Positions 9,233 through 17,889 of a stretch of DNA of 64,000 bases are shown here, piece after piece. The translations under genes and the position numbers were made by a program. Under the pieces are notes generated by a model. The model was given only the letters and a program-made list of their open reading frames with translations, made no database searches and was not told where the DNA came from. This stretch comes from Caldivirga sp. MU80. Its GTDB lineage: Archaea; Thermoproteota; Thermoprotei; Thermoproteales; Thermocladiaceae. How positions within the stretch are numbered: position 1 is the stretch's first letter; each line of letters starts with the position of its first letter. The stretch lies in contig NZ_LCTF01000002.1 in NCBI RefSeq assembly GCF_001663375.1, forward strand, positions 1-64,000, read 5' to 3'.

Positions 9233-9302
9233 GGTGGTCGGCGCCGGCTAAGGTGGGCCTTTCGAGCCCGTGACCCGGGTTCAAATCCCGGCCGGGGCAC
9301 CA
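9233..9302 (+). tRNA. 3' half of a split (trans-spliced) tRNA-Glu (anticodon UUC)
   Basis: Bases 9254-9302 form a perfect 3' portion of a tRNA. The anticodon arm TGGGC/GCCCG has loop CTTTCGA, so the anticodon is TTC (Glu). A 4-base variable loop is followed by T-arm CCGGG-TTCAAAT-CCCGG, acceptor strand CCGGGGC, discriminator A and encoded CCA. The 5' acceptor strand should read GCCCCGG followed by a D-arm, but the 26 bases upstream (ttactggtgg...) pair at only about four of seven positions and form no D-arm. Instead there is a GC-rich leader, 9233-9253, directly after a TATA box. This is the layout of 3' half genes joined near nucleotides 25/26 in Caldivirga. No 5' half was found in this window. 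Confidence 0.85.
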
Positions 9303-9338
9303 GGCAAATGGCCCTTCTCCGCATTTCCCTTAATCCCC

Positions 9339-10388
9339 CTAACTAAGTTTACCTCCCGGGTCAGGTATTGGGAACAATTGCCAGGAATCCCTCCTAGGGT
9401 TATTCAACGTGTTTAGTTGTCTTTGTGTAATTAGTTTCCTAAGTTCATTAACCACCCTGTAGACGGATAACGGCCCCTCCATGGCGAAGGCGGTCACCAT
9501 GCCCACCAGGTCAGCCCCTGCCTCTAGGCCCCTTAAGACATCACCTCCGCTCATGAATCCACCTAGGCCTATGATCAACCCGCCATACCCCATGCCTCTG
9601 GTTAATTTAATGAGCCTGGTAACTATTTTAAGCAGTGGCGCCCCACTTACCCCACCGTAGCCCACAGGTAAGTCTGACTTTACCATTATGGTGTTTGCTA
9701 TTGTTAGGCCAAGGGGGTTATGGTTGATTATGGTTTTAAGCACCTTAACCTCATCATTAACGTTGGGCAGTAGGGGTACCTTAACCACCACCTTATCGTG
9801 TCTCTTAAGTAATCTTAGCAGGTTACTGAGTCTCTGGGGTTCGACCCATGATCCGCCGTATGTTGGGCTACTCACGTTAATCTCTATGAAGTCCACGCAG
9901 CCTAGGTAGGGGGTTAGTGAATCAAGCATTATTTTAAACTCTACTTCGCTAAAGCCCGCTAGGCTAATGCCCAGTAGCTTACCCCTGGGCCACCTTGGGC
10001 ACTCGCCATTAAGCACCTCCCTTATGAACCAGAACCCCCTTGACGGAAGCCCCATGGCGTTCACCATGGCCTTTAACCCAGGGTACCTCCTCATCCTCGG
10101 CCTTGGGTTACCCCGCCTTGGCCTAAGGGTTACTGAGCCGATGGTGTGGAAGCCTACGGGTAGGTTGGCCATTAGGCCTACCAGTAGGCCATCCTTATCA
10201 ACGCCAGCCCCAATACCCACTGGAGAGTCGAGAACCCTATTAACCAGCCTAGGCCTATAGGGGAGGTTACCCATTAACTTAGTTAAAACCCTCATCGCAG
10301 CTCTAACTGGGTATGTCCTTAGGATTAGGTTGGATGCATCGTGGGTTAGGTCTGGTGGTAGGTAGGCTAGGGGCTGGTTAAGCAGCAT
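9339..10388 (-). CDS. pyrD: Dihydroorotate dehydrogenase
   Basis: A 349-residue FMN TIM-barrel protein of the dihydroorotate dehydrogenase family, catalysing the fourth step of pyrimidine synthesis. The FMN and substrate loops are visible: VGIGAGVDKDG at about 56-66, GSVTLRPRRGNPRPRMRR at about 84-101, EINVSSPTYGG with a Ser base position at about 170, and the phosphate-binding GLGGFMSGGDVLRGLEAGAD near 270-290. The layout resembles class 2-like or archaeal single-subunit enzymes. Its start overlaps the pyrE stop by 11 bases, so it is the last gene of a pyrI-pyrE-pyrD operon. Confidence 0.9.
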   Translation of the reverse strand: MLLNQPLAYLPPDLTHDASNLILRTYPVRAAMRVLTKLMGNLPYRPRLVNRVLDSPVGIGAGVDKDGLLVGLMANLPVGFHTIGSVTLRPRRGNPRPRMRRYPGLKAMVNAMGLPSRGFWFIREVLNGECPRWPRGKLLGISLAGFSEVEFKIMLDSLTPYLGCVDFIEINVSSPTYGGSWVEPQRLSNLLRLLKRHDKVVVKVPLLPNVNDEVKVLKTIINHNPLGLTIANTIMVKSDLPVGYGGVSGAPLLKIVTRLIKLTRGMGYGGLIIGLGGFMSGGDVLRGLEAGADLVGMVTAFAMEGPLSVYRVVNELRKLITQRQLNTLNNPRRDSWQLFPIPDPGGKLS

Positions 10389-10917
10389 TATTAGTCCCCA
10401 TTGCGCTGAACAGGTCCTTAATCGTCAATATTGACCAAGCCCTATACCCAGCCCTCCTAATGGCTTCAAGCCCACCCTCAAGCCTATCCACTATTACACC
10501 AACCTCAAGCACCCTTAACCCACTGCCCTCAAGCACCTTTATCGAGTCCATTATTGTGCCACCCGTGGTCACTACATCATCTATGAGGAGCACACCTTCT
10601 CCACCCTTAAAGTATCCCTCAACCCTCTTACCCGTGCCATGGCTCTTCTCCGCCTTCCTAACGTATATAACCCCCTTACCCAGCCTGTAGGCTAGCATGG
10701 AGGCCCAGGGTATGCTACCACTCTCAATACCCGCTATCAGGTCAATGGGGCCGCTTACCCTCCTAGCCATCTCCTCGATTATTGGCCCGTAGACCTCTGG
10801 TATGGATATGGCCATCCTCATATCCACGTAATAATTACTCTTCCTCCCACTGGCCAGTGTGAATTCCCCAAACTTAACCACGCCATACTTAACCAGGAGC
10901 CTGACCAGTTCAGTCAT
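10378..10917 (-). CDS. pyrE: Orotate phosphoribosyltransferase
   Basis: A 179-residue type I phosphoribosyltransferase with the classic N-terminal FGEFTLASGRKSNYYVDMR and PRPP loop VLLIDDVVTTGGTI at about 109-122. It joins orotate and PRPP to give OMP. It lies directly between pyrI (stop at 10918, immediately upstream) and pyrD (overlapping start). Length and motifs are normal for archaeal PyrE without a fused OMP decarboxylase. Confidence 0.95.
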   Translation of the reverse strand: MTELVRLLVKYGVVKFGEFTLASGRKSNYYVDMRMAISIPEVYGPIIEEMARRVSGPIDLIAGIESGSIPWASMLAYRLGKGVIYVRKAEKSHGTGKRVEGYFKGGEGVLLIDDVVTTGGTIMDSIKVLEGSGLRVLEVGVIVDRLEGGLEAIRRAGYRAWSILTIKDLFSAMGTNNAA

Positions 10918-11409
10918 TTACCTTTCACCTGCCAATTGCGCGTTGATGTCATCTATGGTTAAGTATGTTCCGCAGTATAGGCACTGCAGGAGTGGTTGAT
11001 CACTGCGGATAACCTTAAACGTGGCCACGGCGTCCTCCCTGGGCTGATTGGTTATGCACCTGGGGTTTCTGCACTTAACAACACCCTTAACTGCGTCAGG
11101 TAGCTTAACCTGGAACTTCTTAATCACTGCGTAATCCTTAATCACGTTTATGGTGGCTGTTGGGGCTATTAGGGATATTAAGTTGAGTTCATCATCACCC
11201 AGCTCCTTACCCTCAATCTTAACTATGTCCTTCCTACCTAGCCTACGGCTCTCAACATTCATGACAAGTGCAATCCTTCCCTCACCGCCCCTTAACCTAA
11301 GAACCCTAAGCACCATTAAGGCCCTCCCAACGGGTATGTGGTCTATGACTATTCCATCCCTAATCTTACTAACTATGAGTTCCTTACCCTTAACCTCAGT
11401 TGACATCAT
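10918..11409 (-). CDS. pyrI: Aspartate carbamoyltransferase regulatory chain
   Basis: A 163-residue protein matching PyrI. It has an N-terminal allosteric nucleotide-binding domain ([18 protein letters not shown] and [12 protein letters not shown]) and a C-terminal zinc domain with four cysteines (CRNPRC ... CLYC). It binds the catalytic PyrB subunit and transmits CTP/ATP control. The gene for PyrB is not in the window, so the usual pyrBI pairing is broken here. It is the first gene of the operon with pyrE and pyrD. The start ATG-ATG at 11409/11406 is ambiguous by one codon. Confidence 0.93.
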   Translation of the reverse strand: MMSTEVKGKELIVSKIRDGIVIDHIPVGRALMVLRVLRLRGGEGRIALVMNVESRRLGRKDIVKIEGKELGDDELNLISLIAPTATINVIKDYAVIKKFQVKLPDAVKGVVKCRNPRCITNQPREDAVATFKVIRSDQPLLQCLYCGTYLTIDDINAQLAGER

Positions 11410-11504
11410 TATTCTCGAGGGTTGGTGCTAATTAACCTTTCGTTCATTTAACATCGGGTTAAATTAAAAACTATTGAATTATTTTAAGGCTGAGTAAAAG
11501 TGCC

Positions 11505-11849
11505 TTATGCGGTGACTGGATTGCCGGTTATGCCGTACTTCTTCCTCCACTCCTCAAATATCTTCTGCTCCTCAGGGGTTAATTGCCTAGTTATCCTATA
11601 CCAGTCATTCTTAGCCTTAGATTCGGCTGGGGCATCACCACTCTTCCATATGCAGTTCACTGGGCAGACTGGTATGCACTCGAAGTCATCCTTACAGAAG
11701 TCCCATATTAACCTGGCCTTACCGTTCTCATTAAGTTCAAGGGCATTGTAGGGGCATACACTTATGCATGCGCCGCAACCGATGCACGTATCCATATCCA
11801 CAACTACCCTCTGGTACTTGGCCAATTCAGGCCCAGTCACTGTTGACAT
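11505..11849 (-). CDS. Dicluster 4Fe-4S ferredoxin
   Basis: A small acidic iron-sulfur protein of about 114 residues. The first cluster motif CIGCGACISVCPYNAL is complete. The second is formed by CKDDFECIPVCPVNC, with longer spacing as in the long ferredoxins of thermophilic archaea. A C-terminal helical tail follows. The ATG at 11849 is preferred; an in-frame GTG at 11858 is possible. A TATA-like element lies at about 11876-11890. It probably carries electrons for 2-oxoacid oxidoreductases or other ferredoxin-linked enzymes. Confidence 0.9.
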   Translation of the reverse strand: MSTVTGPELAKYQRVVVDMDTCIGCGACISVCPYNALELNENGKARLIWDFCKDDFECIPVCPVNCIWKSGDAPAESKAKNDWYRITRQLTPEEQKIFEEWRKKYGITGNPVTA

Positions 11850-11907
11850 ACCTATCACTCTGGGGGTTGCCTGTGTTCTAAATAATATTTAATCCGTGGA
11901 CTGCAAC

Positions 11908-11919
11908 GTGCAGCTGCAC
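11908..11919. promoter_or_regulatory. 12-bp perfect palindrome upstream of the ferredoxin promoter
   Basis: GTGCAGCTGCAC is a perfect inverted repeat about 20 bases upstream of the AT-rich core promoter of the ferredoxin gene. The position fits an operator for an activator, but no regulator can be assigned and chance is possible. Confidence 0.3.
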
Positions 11920-12085
11920 ATGAAGGTTCACGGTTAATTCACATTTAGCCAACGGAGTGAGACAACCCGTTATAAACCTGTTAACTGGTTTAACCCCATT
12001 AAACGTGGTATCAATAACACCCAGCATAATGTAGCCTAAACTCCACATCGATTATTTTTTAACACATTCCCTATACAACCCTAGC

Positions 12086-12385
12086 TTATAGTAGCACTAC
12101 CTGAATGTACTTATCCCCCTTCCTCTTAACCCTGTACTTGTGTGTTGAACCATCCTTAAGCACGACGAGCTCCCCCCTAATACCCTTCTTAACCGCCCTC
12201 CAGCTTGTTGAGAAGTAGAACTCACCCTCAGCATACTTGGACTTAGCTATTGGGTAAGCCGAATTATTATACACTATTACTCCTGCACTCCACTCAGGCG
12301 CCTTCTTGGCAACCTCCCTAATGTCTAATTCACCACCCTCCCCCTCCTCTTCATCCTCTGAATGTTCCTCGTCCTCAGCCACCAT
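12086..12385 (-). CDS. Small acidic-N-terminus protein, unknown
   Basis: A 99-residue protein with a highly acidic, probably disordered, first 22 residues (runs of Glu and Asp) and a folded basic C-terminal part of about 65 residues rich in beta-type sequence (GVIVYNNSAYPIAK, GELVVLKDGSTHKYRVK). The architecture suggests a small domain with an acidic tail, perhaps binding RNA, DNA or protein. No family recognised. It is a stand-alone gene. Confidence 0.65.
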   Translation of the reverse strand: MVAEDEEHSEDEEEGEGGELDIREVAKKAPEWSAGVIVYNNSAYPIAKSKYAEGEFYFSTSWRAVKKGIRGELVVLKDGSTHKYRVKRKGDKYIQVVLL

Positions 12386-12522
12386 TAAGTCTCAGCCGGC
12401 TTATTTATAACTGTTACTTAAAAGTTACTTTAAGCATGGTGACGGCTGCTGCATTAAACCTCGGTTAACGGTGACTTAACTAGGTGAGAAAGAAATTTAA
12501 CCACAGTACATAGGGGTCAGGC

Positions 12523-12969
12523 ATGAAGCTTAGTGGACAGAAGGCTTGGGGAGGTGAGGTCAATCTAGGTAACCTATGGCAGCTGATAGAGGGTAACACC
12601 TTGACACTGGTCAAGTGTGTCCCGGATACAAGCGATATTAGGCAGATTGGCCCCCAGGAATTTGAGTTTAAGATAATGGTTCAAATGGGACCCGTGAGGG
12701 GTACCTTCAATTCGAGGGTTAAGATAACCAGCATAGATAGAGACACGGGTAAGGTAACCATGACACTCAACTCTAAGGGCCCTGGGGCAGTCATGGATGC
12801 GTCGATAACCGCCATTATAGGTGAATCAGGGGTCACCTACGACGCTGACGTCAAGTTAACTGGGCTATTGGCGGCGGTTGGGGAGAGGATAATTAGGAAT
12901 TACATTGATGGTAAACTTAACGAATTCCTAAACAATCTGGTGAAGCTAGCTAAGACGGGGCAATGTTAA
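12523..12969 (+). CDS. CoxG-like SRPBCC-fold protein
   Basis: A 148-residue protein resembling the CO-dehydrogenase subunit G (CoxG) family, a START/SRPBCC hydrophobic pocket fold. It starts with KLSGQK, has the CVPD element after helix 1, and a C-terminal amphipathic helix. CoxG proteins help anchor or load molybdenum hydroxylases at the membrane, but stand-alone homologues are common in archaea and no cox structural genes are nearby. The function here is therefore unknown. Confidence 0.78.
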   Translation: MKLSGQKAWGGEVNLGNLWQLIEGNTLTLVKCVPDTSDIRQIGPQEFEFKIMVQMGPVRGTFNSRVKITSIDRDTGKVTMTLNSKGPGAVMDASITAIIGESGVTYDADVKLTGLLAAVGERIIRNYIDGKLNEFLNNLVKLAKTGQC

Positions 12970-13243
12970 GACCATTCTTCAACCCCTTAACCTTAAGCTT
13001 ACGGTCTCGTCTATATCACACGCGGTTTTTATGAATTATAGTTATGAGTGAAGACGCTACTTTTCGATATGCAATATCATAATTGCCGCTTCTAGGATAC
13101 CTAATGGTGCTGCTTCATAACTAATAAAATTGCAAATATTTACCCTTTCATGTATAGAATTTTTCTGTAAACATTAATTAAATACTTTTGAAAATAAAAA
13201 TTATTAATTATGTAAGTGTTAAATTCGTGTGAGTGGGTTTGGG
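12970..13243. other. Intergenic gap without recognised gene
   Basis: This AT-rich gap between the CoxG-like gene and the membrane-anchored regulator holds only very short reading frames. No tRNA, repeat or terminator could be supported. Confidence 0.5.
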
Positions 13244-13257
13244 AAAATTTATTAAAT
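13244..13257 (+). promoter_or_regulatory. TATA box of the Thr-rich membrane regulator
   Basis: The AT-rich string aaaatttattaaat is centred about 28 bases before the ATG at 13279, the spacing of a leaderless archaeal transcript. This decides the start: the longer reading from 13216 would place the promoter inside the coding region. Confidence 0.55.
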
Positions 13258-13278
13258 GGCGACTTGATCTTGGTTCTG

Positions 13279-14295
13279 ATGATAGACCTGGTATTGCTTA
13301 TATTGTTTAAGGCTGGTGGATTACCTTTCATTAATTACACAGTCTACTTTCCATTAAATACAACGGTGATTAATGTTAGCCTTCCTGTTGTGCCCATTCC
13401 CGACACTATAGAGGCTGTTAATGACTCAACAGGCGCCCCTATACCCGTTAGCCTATATCCAAACGATACACTGGTTATCTTCGCCTTTGGCGGTGGCTAC
13501 GTGTCAATTATGTATTACGGCAACTACACGTTTAACGGTAAGGTACTCCTCTACTCCTTTAACGTAAGCTCCACTACCAACGTGACCATAGTCTTCCCAC
13601 CGTACGTAATACCATTTAACCTACCCTTAAGCATAGTTAGCTACAGGATCATTAATGGGTCAACGTTGGTGGTTACGCTTCCACCTGGACGCTACACGAT
13701 ACAGTACGCCTACGTACCCAAAGGCCTGTTAACCTCAACGACGACAACCACACCCACAACTACGGCATCCACCACGACCACTACCATGACTACTACATCC
13801 ACAAGCACCAGCACCACCAGCAGCATTACCAGTAGCCCAACCAGTACAGTAACGCAAACGGCAGTGGTGACTTCATCTACGACTTCATCCATAACCACCA
13901 CTAGCCCACAGTCAACATCAACAGTTACGTCAACGGCACCCAGCACCACTTCAACTTCAACCTCAGCCACTAGGCCGCCGCCTGTTAGTAACTCGGTCTC
14001 ACCACTCTACATTACAGTGGCCGTAGCCTTGATAGTGATAGTGTCTGTGGTAGTTATGTTGAGTAGGCGTAGGGCCATTGAGGCTGTTGAAGGACGTAAC
14101 CTCGATGATGTAGATAAGTTGATAATAGCGACCCTTAGACAGTACGGTGGCTCACTGTACCAGTCACAACTGCAGCAGTTGACTAACCTACCTAAGACAA
14201 CCCTCTGGCGCCACGTCATGAAGCTTAGGGATATGGGCATTGTACGCGTGGATAAAGTTAATGGTTTGAATAAGGTCACGTTATTAACACCATAA
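13279..14295 (+). CDS. Membrane-anchored Thr-rich protein with cytoplasmic winged-helix domain
   Basis: A 338-residue protein. A signal/anchor segment (about 1-12) leads into an extracellular beta-rich domain with several NxT/NxS glycosylation sequons, then a Ser/Thr-rich stalk of about 85 residues (roughly 155-240). A single transmembrane helix (LYITVAVALIVIVSVVVML) follows, then a cytoplasmic winged-helix domain (DVDKLIIATLRQYGG ... LPKTTLWRHVMKLRDMG). The layout suggests a surface sensor that acts on DNA directly, or a membrane-tethered regulator. Such proteins recur in crenarchaea without known targets. Confidence 0.8.
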   Translation: MIDLVLLILFKAGGLPFINYTVYFPLNTTVINVSLPVVPIPDTIEAVNDSTGAPIPVSLYPNDTLVIFAFGGGYVSIMYYGNYTFNGKVLLYSFNVSSTTNVTIVFPPYVIPFNLPLSIVSYRIINGSTLVVTLPPGRYTIQYAYVPKGLLTSTTTTTPTTTASTTTTTMTTTSTSTSTTSSITSSPTSTVTQTAVVTSSTTSSITTTSPQSTSTVTSTAPSTTSTSTSATRPPPVSNSVSPLYITVAVALIVIVSVVVMLSRRRAIEAVEGRNLDDVDKLIIATLRQYGGSLYQSQLQQLTNLPKTTLWRHVMKLRDMGIVRVDKVNGLNKVTLLTP

Positions 14296-14481
14296 CCTAC
14301 ATAACTTCAGTGATTTTACCTTTTAAGGTAAGTGAACTTCGAGGCGGCAAACTATCAATGCCACTTGATACCTTTGGTGTTGGATGTGGGTGAGACTAAT
14401 GCCTAGCGGACTCGCATTCGCCACGATGCCGATGGTAATGTCCTAAGCATATACTAACCTGGTGAGGGCTTTAAACCAATA
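14296..14481. other. Gap containing decayed IS-related sequence
   Basis: The interval has no credible gene. Near 14430-14470 it contains gatgccgatgg and gtgagggcttt, which resemble parts of the omega-RNA-like element at 40038-40144 (gatgccgcatctgtgagggcttt). It probably represents an eroded IS200/IS605-type end next to the repeat that follows. Confidence 0.35.
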
Positions 14482-14715
14482 GGAAGCCGTCTCTCTGGAG
14501 GCGGCGGAGGTGTTAAACCTCCACCATCTCCTTCTCGACGGTCGCCCCGAGCCCCCTCACCGTAGTGGCTCCCCAACGGTCACCCGCGGCTCCCAGCCAC
14601 TGCGGACCTCGGAAACCCAGGGGTACGGTTAGGGGTGTTGGAGATGGGTTAATAACCCCATCGCTTTATCACCAATGGTAACAAACCCTACGAATAATCA
14701 TGAAAAACCGAAACT
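14482..14715 (+). repeat. tnpB-less derivative of the IS200/IS605-type element (copy A)
   Basis: The left part (gccgtctctctggaggcggcgg ...) matches the left end of the tnpB element at 36130 and forms a cruciform (GGAGGCGGCGGAGG against CCTCCACCATCTCC). Then comes a GC-rich core with a strong stem, CCGTAGTGGCT (14560-14570) with AGCCACTGCGG (14595-14605), enclosed by CCGAG/CTCGG. The right part (aataatcatgaaaaaccgaaac) matches the right end downstream of tnpB. The transposase-like gene is absent. It is thus a MITE-like remnant, most similar to the copies at 21095 and 28112. Confidence 0.7.
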
Positions 14716-14865
14716 ACCCCTAGGAGCAGTTTTCCTTACCTTAGAGGGTGGTGAGCGGTTAACAAACTCTAAGAATGGGTAGGTTTACTGACTTCACTGC
14801 TCATTACTGTAAACATGTCTTCTATTGAATTAATGCTTTAAGAGTGTGGGGTTTAGAACCTAGTT

Positions 14866-15354
14866 GTGATAATTGAAACCTACGATACCGGTGGTAGGAG
14901 GCTACTAGTTGCTTTCACGGAGTCCAGCGTTGCCTACAGGGATATAACCAACGTGTACAGGTGGTATAGGGGTATATTCATACCTGGTATTGTGGCTGGT
15001 GTGGTTCTCGTAATCGGTTCAATAGCCTACTCCATATTAATGTATCAAAATACGGCGGTACGTTACCCCTATCAGCCTTACTACATACTAATAGGTGGCT
15101 TCGCCGCATCGATAATTATCCTAATTGCGGTGAGGTTAAGTAGGCCTAAGGTTGAGTGGCAGGCAACGGTTATACCAGCCGCCCAGGTGTGGGTCATTAA
15201 CGTCTACTCTAAGAGTGGTATAGTTCACGTGTACAGGTATGGTTCACAGACTCCTGAGTTATCGCTAAAGTTAAGCGGTAAGGACTTGGTAAGGTTACTC
15301 AACTCCCTTGGGGTTGAGCCGTGGGTAAGGAAGGTTACAGTTTATGAGCAGTAG
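14866..15354 (+). CDS. Two-helix membrane protein, unknown
   Basis: A 162-residue protein starting at GTG, with two membrane helices (about 36-58 and 73-92), a short N-terminal beta-rich segment and an 70-residue cytoplasmic C-terminal domain (VEWQATVIPAAQVWVINVYS ...). The shape resembles small bacterial and archaeal proteins that display metabolic or membrane-sensing domains, but no named family is supported. It stands alone, convergent with the dsrMK-like pair. Confidence 0.65.
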   Translation: MIIETYDTGGRRLLVAFTESSVAYRDITNVYRWYRGIFIPGIVAGVVLVIGSIAYSILMYQNTAVRYPYQPYYILIGGFAASIIILIAVRLSRPKVEWQATVIPAAQVWVINVYSKSGIVHVYRYGSQTPELSLKLSGKDLVRLLNSLGVEPWVRKVTVYEQ

Positions 15355-15385
15355 GTTGACGTTAATCAGCTTGATTGTTAACTTT

Positions 15386-17011
15386 TCACTGAAGTGTAAA
15401 ATCTATGTAGGGCTCCTTCAAATCCACCATAGCGTTAACTACTAATTCAGCCAAGCCCCCGTAGTGAATGTTGTATAGTTCAGTGGCCCTGTAGTGGGTT
15501 AATAGGTCCCTTAACTCACCCTTGCAGTTTGAGCAGGGGGCGCAGACGTACTTAGGTATCTTGGGGTCCATGGTGTCTTTGAAGGCTTCGAGTATCTGCT
15601 TAAGCTTCATCCTGGATGCAACCTTAATCCTCCACTCAGGGAAGTTAAGGGAGGTCATTATTGCGAAGCCACTACCACCACCGCAGCAGTAATTATAAAC
15701 CCCATGTGGCTCCATCTCCCTAAACAACGGCGCTACGGCCCTGAGAACCTCCCTCTGGGGCTCCACTATGCCTGCCAGCCTAACTATGTTGCATGGGTCA
15801 TGTAGCGTAACCGGGAAGTTATTCCTGGATGGGTCGAGATTAAGCTTACCACTTTTAACAATATCCCTCAGTATCGGTAGGACACTCTCCCTAGGCACCC
15901 TATCACCACCCTTAAGTAGCCTATCTGCAACAACAAGCAGGGCCTTGGTTGCGTGGCCGCATTCACCGATAACTATCCTTTTAACCTCAAGCTTCCTAGC
16001 AACCTCAACATGCCTCATGACTATCCTGGATAACTGAACATCATCATACCACACCCCATAGTTAACGGCATCATAGCCGAGTAGTTCACTGCTAAGGGTC
16101 CAGCTTAACCCAGCCTCCTCAAATATTATTGCGTAGGCAGCTGGGTTCTCAGGCCATGAAATGTACTCCCCGGCGTTGTGTATGAGCAGTATGTCCGCAC
16201 CCTTCTCATCAACAGGTATCTTAATTCTCCTGCCGAGTTTCTCGTAAATCAAGTCCTCCATGAACTTAACCATGTTCATGAAGGCCTTGGGGCTCATACC
16301 CGTTGATGAACCCGACTTAAGTTGAAGCACAGTACCCTTCTCATGTATGGCGGTGGGTGCTATGCCAAGTTCCTCGCTGAACAGTTTCCTTATCTCATGG
16401 GCTATTAAGCCATTGTCAATGCCGAGTGGGCAGACTTGGACACATCTTCTGCATAAGGTGCACCTGTAGGCTAATTCACCAAGCCTGAGTATAGTGTATG
16501 CGTTTAACTCAATACCGGGGCCCGGCTTTTTGGCTATGTACTTGTTGTAAATCCTCCTCAATACCTCAGCTCTATACGTTGGCCTGTATATATCCTTCCT
16601 CCCACTCGCCATGTATATGGGACATGCCTCTGCGCAGTTTTGGCACTTTGCGCAGTAGTCTAGTGAGAGTAGTAGGGGTTGTAGGAACGTCCAGTTACCC
16701 TCCTTTGAGGTCAATTTTCTTAAACCCTCAAGGAACCTTTTAACCAACTGCTCCTCCTCATCCCTATTCCTCGGCTTCCATGGAACGTCAATGGCCACGT
16801 AACCATCCAGCTCCGTGACGTAGCTCTTCACCCAATCCGATTTAGGCCCCGTCATTGGTGGTTCCATACCTGGTTTATCGTAGGGTGGTGGAAGTGGCAT
16901 TAGGTCGTTAATGGTTAACTTAATTAGCTGATCACTAGGCTTACCCATATCCCTAATCCTCACAATATCCCCCTTCCTCATCAGGAACCACCCATTACGT
17001 TGCCTTCCCAT
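15386..17011 (-). CDS. dsrK: DsrK-like iron-sulfur (HdrD-type) oxidoreductase subunit
   Basis: A 541-residue cytoplasmic iron-sulfur protein. After a basic N-terminus and linker, two 4Fe-4S motifs appear (CAKCQNCAEACP and CTLCRRCVQVCP) followed by two CCG-type regions, the second with CCGGGSGF and a late CAPCSNC. This is the plan of DsrK and HdrD, which bind a noncubane 4Fe-4S cluster that handles disulfides. It overlaps the upstream membrane cytochrome gene by 31 bases. Together they form a DsrMK module moving electrons between quinol and a cytosolic thiol/disulfide carrier, as in dissimilatory sulfur metabolism. DsrC and DsrAB are not in the window. Confidence 0.85.
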   Translation of the reverse strand: MGRQRNGWFLMRKGDIVRIRDMGKPSDQLIKLTINDLMPLPPPYDKPGMEPPMTGPKSDWVKSYVTELDGYVAIDVPWKPRNRDEEEQLVKRFLEGLRKLTSKEGNWTFLQPLLLSLDYCAKCQNCAEACPIYMASGRKDIYRPTYRAEVLRRIYNKYIAKKPGPGIELNAYTILRLGELAYRCTLCRRCVQVCPLGIDNGLIAHEIRKLFSEELGIAPTAIHEKGTVLQLKSGSSTGMSPKAFMNMVKFMEDLIYEKLGRRIKIPVDEKGADILLIHNAGEYISWPENPAAYAIIFEEAGLSWTLSSELLGYDAVNYGVWYDDVQLSRIVMRHVEVARKLEVKRIVIGECGHATKALLVVADRLLKGGDRVPRESVLPILRDIVKSGKLNLDPSRNNFPVTLHDPCNIVRLAGIVEPQREVLRAVAPLFREMEPHGVYNYCCGGGSGFAIMTSLNFPEWRIKVASRMKLKQILEAFKDTMDPKIPKYVCAPCSNCKGELRDLLTHYRATELYNIHYGGLAELVVNAMVDLKEPYIDFTLQ

Positions 17012-17889
17012 GATTCACCATGTTTAATGTGTGTTGCATTCCACGGTAGCCTCAACGCTGTTAAATCCCCTATTTCATCATCAAGTTGACCTAAATTGGG
17101 TTCATCATCCCAAAGAACCTTATGGTACGTGAAGTACTTACCTATGAAGTGTGTTATTTTCGTGAACGGTATATAAGCTATAAGCACCTGGGTAAACACG
17201 ACGTTAACTATTACCGCTGGAGGTAAGTACGGCACTGTTGATGCGCTTACCAGGCTTACCATGAATTCCCTCGCCAGGTTGAAGTATGGGTCATAGGTCC
17301 ATGCAACCATTCCACTGATTAACGGTAACAATACAAGGATGAGGTTAAGGTAATCGGGCCATGTTGTGTAATCCCTCAGCACAGGGTTAATGAGCCTCCT
17401 GGTAAGTAAACCAACACCCCCTATTATCCCTAATACGTCACCAGTACCGCCAATAATTAAGGTAGCGTATAGGAGGAAGGTTGCCCAGGGGCTGCTTGAT
17501 GGTATTGGTACATGCATGTAGGCGATTGTTACGGCTCCCAGGAGTATTAGTAGGAACCACACTAGTATTAGGTATATGCCTAAGTGGAATGAGTACGATA
17601 ATGCCCATAGCCTCCTATTGTTGTTATAAATCCTCTTTATGAAGAGCATCTCCTTAAGCAGCTCCTTAAGTTCACCAATAGTGGAGACTTTACGCCCCCT
17701 ACTCCACCAAGAAGCCTCCTCCAGGTAACCACCGCCATACTCAGCCTTACCTGCTTCATGGGGGACAGGGTAAAGTTCCCATCTAAGGTGTATGGGCATT
17801 GTTGACCACCTCCACCACCTATATGAAATACCGGCGATGAATATTAACAGGGTGATGTAGGATGAAAACTTAAGAAGCTGCGTAATCAT
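16981..17889 (-). CDS. dsrM: DsrM-like membrane cytochrome b subunit
   Basis: A 302-residue membrane protein with about five or six helices of the nitrate-reductase-gamma/DsrM/HdrE type. Candidate heme ligands include the His in YSFHLGIYL and the His residues in FTKITHFIGKYFTYH. It overlaps the DsrK-like gene by 31 bases. It would oxidise or reduce menaquinone and pass electrons to the iron-sulfur subunit. A Shine-Dalgarno-like GGGTGATT lies a few bases before the ATG at 17889, so it may be translated from a longer transcript beginning upstream. Confidence 0.82.
   Translation of the reverse strand: MITQLLKFSSYITLLIFIAGISYRWWRWSTMPIHLRWELYPVPHEAGKAEYGGGYLEEASWWSRGRKVSTIGELKELLKEMLFIKRIYNNNRRLWALSYSFHLGIYLILVWFLLILLGAVTIAYMHVPIPSSSPWATFLLYATLIIGGTGDVLGIIGGVGLLTRRLINPVLRDYTTWPDYLNLILVLLPLISGMVAWTYDPYFNLAREFMVSLVSASTVPYLPPAVIVNVVFTQVLIAYIPFTKITHFIGKYFTYHKVLWDDEPNLGQLDDEIGDLTALRLPWNATHIKHGESWEGNVMGGS

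Noticed and set aside
13000-13120. Possible C/D box small RNA near atgagtgaag
   Set aside because: No pair of C and D boxes with correct spacing could be made out.
13710-13970. Long open frame on the minus strand, rich in Val
   Set aside because: It is the complement of the Thr/Ser-rich stalk of the membrane regulator; the repeated ACN codons give open frames on the other strand.
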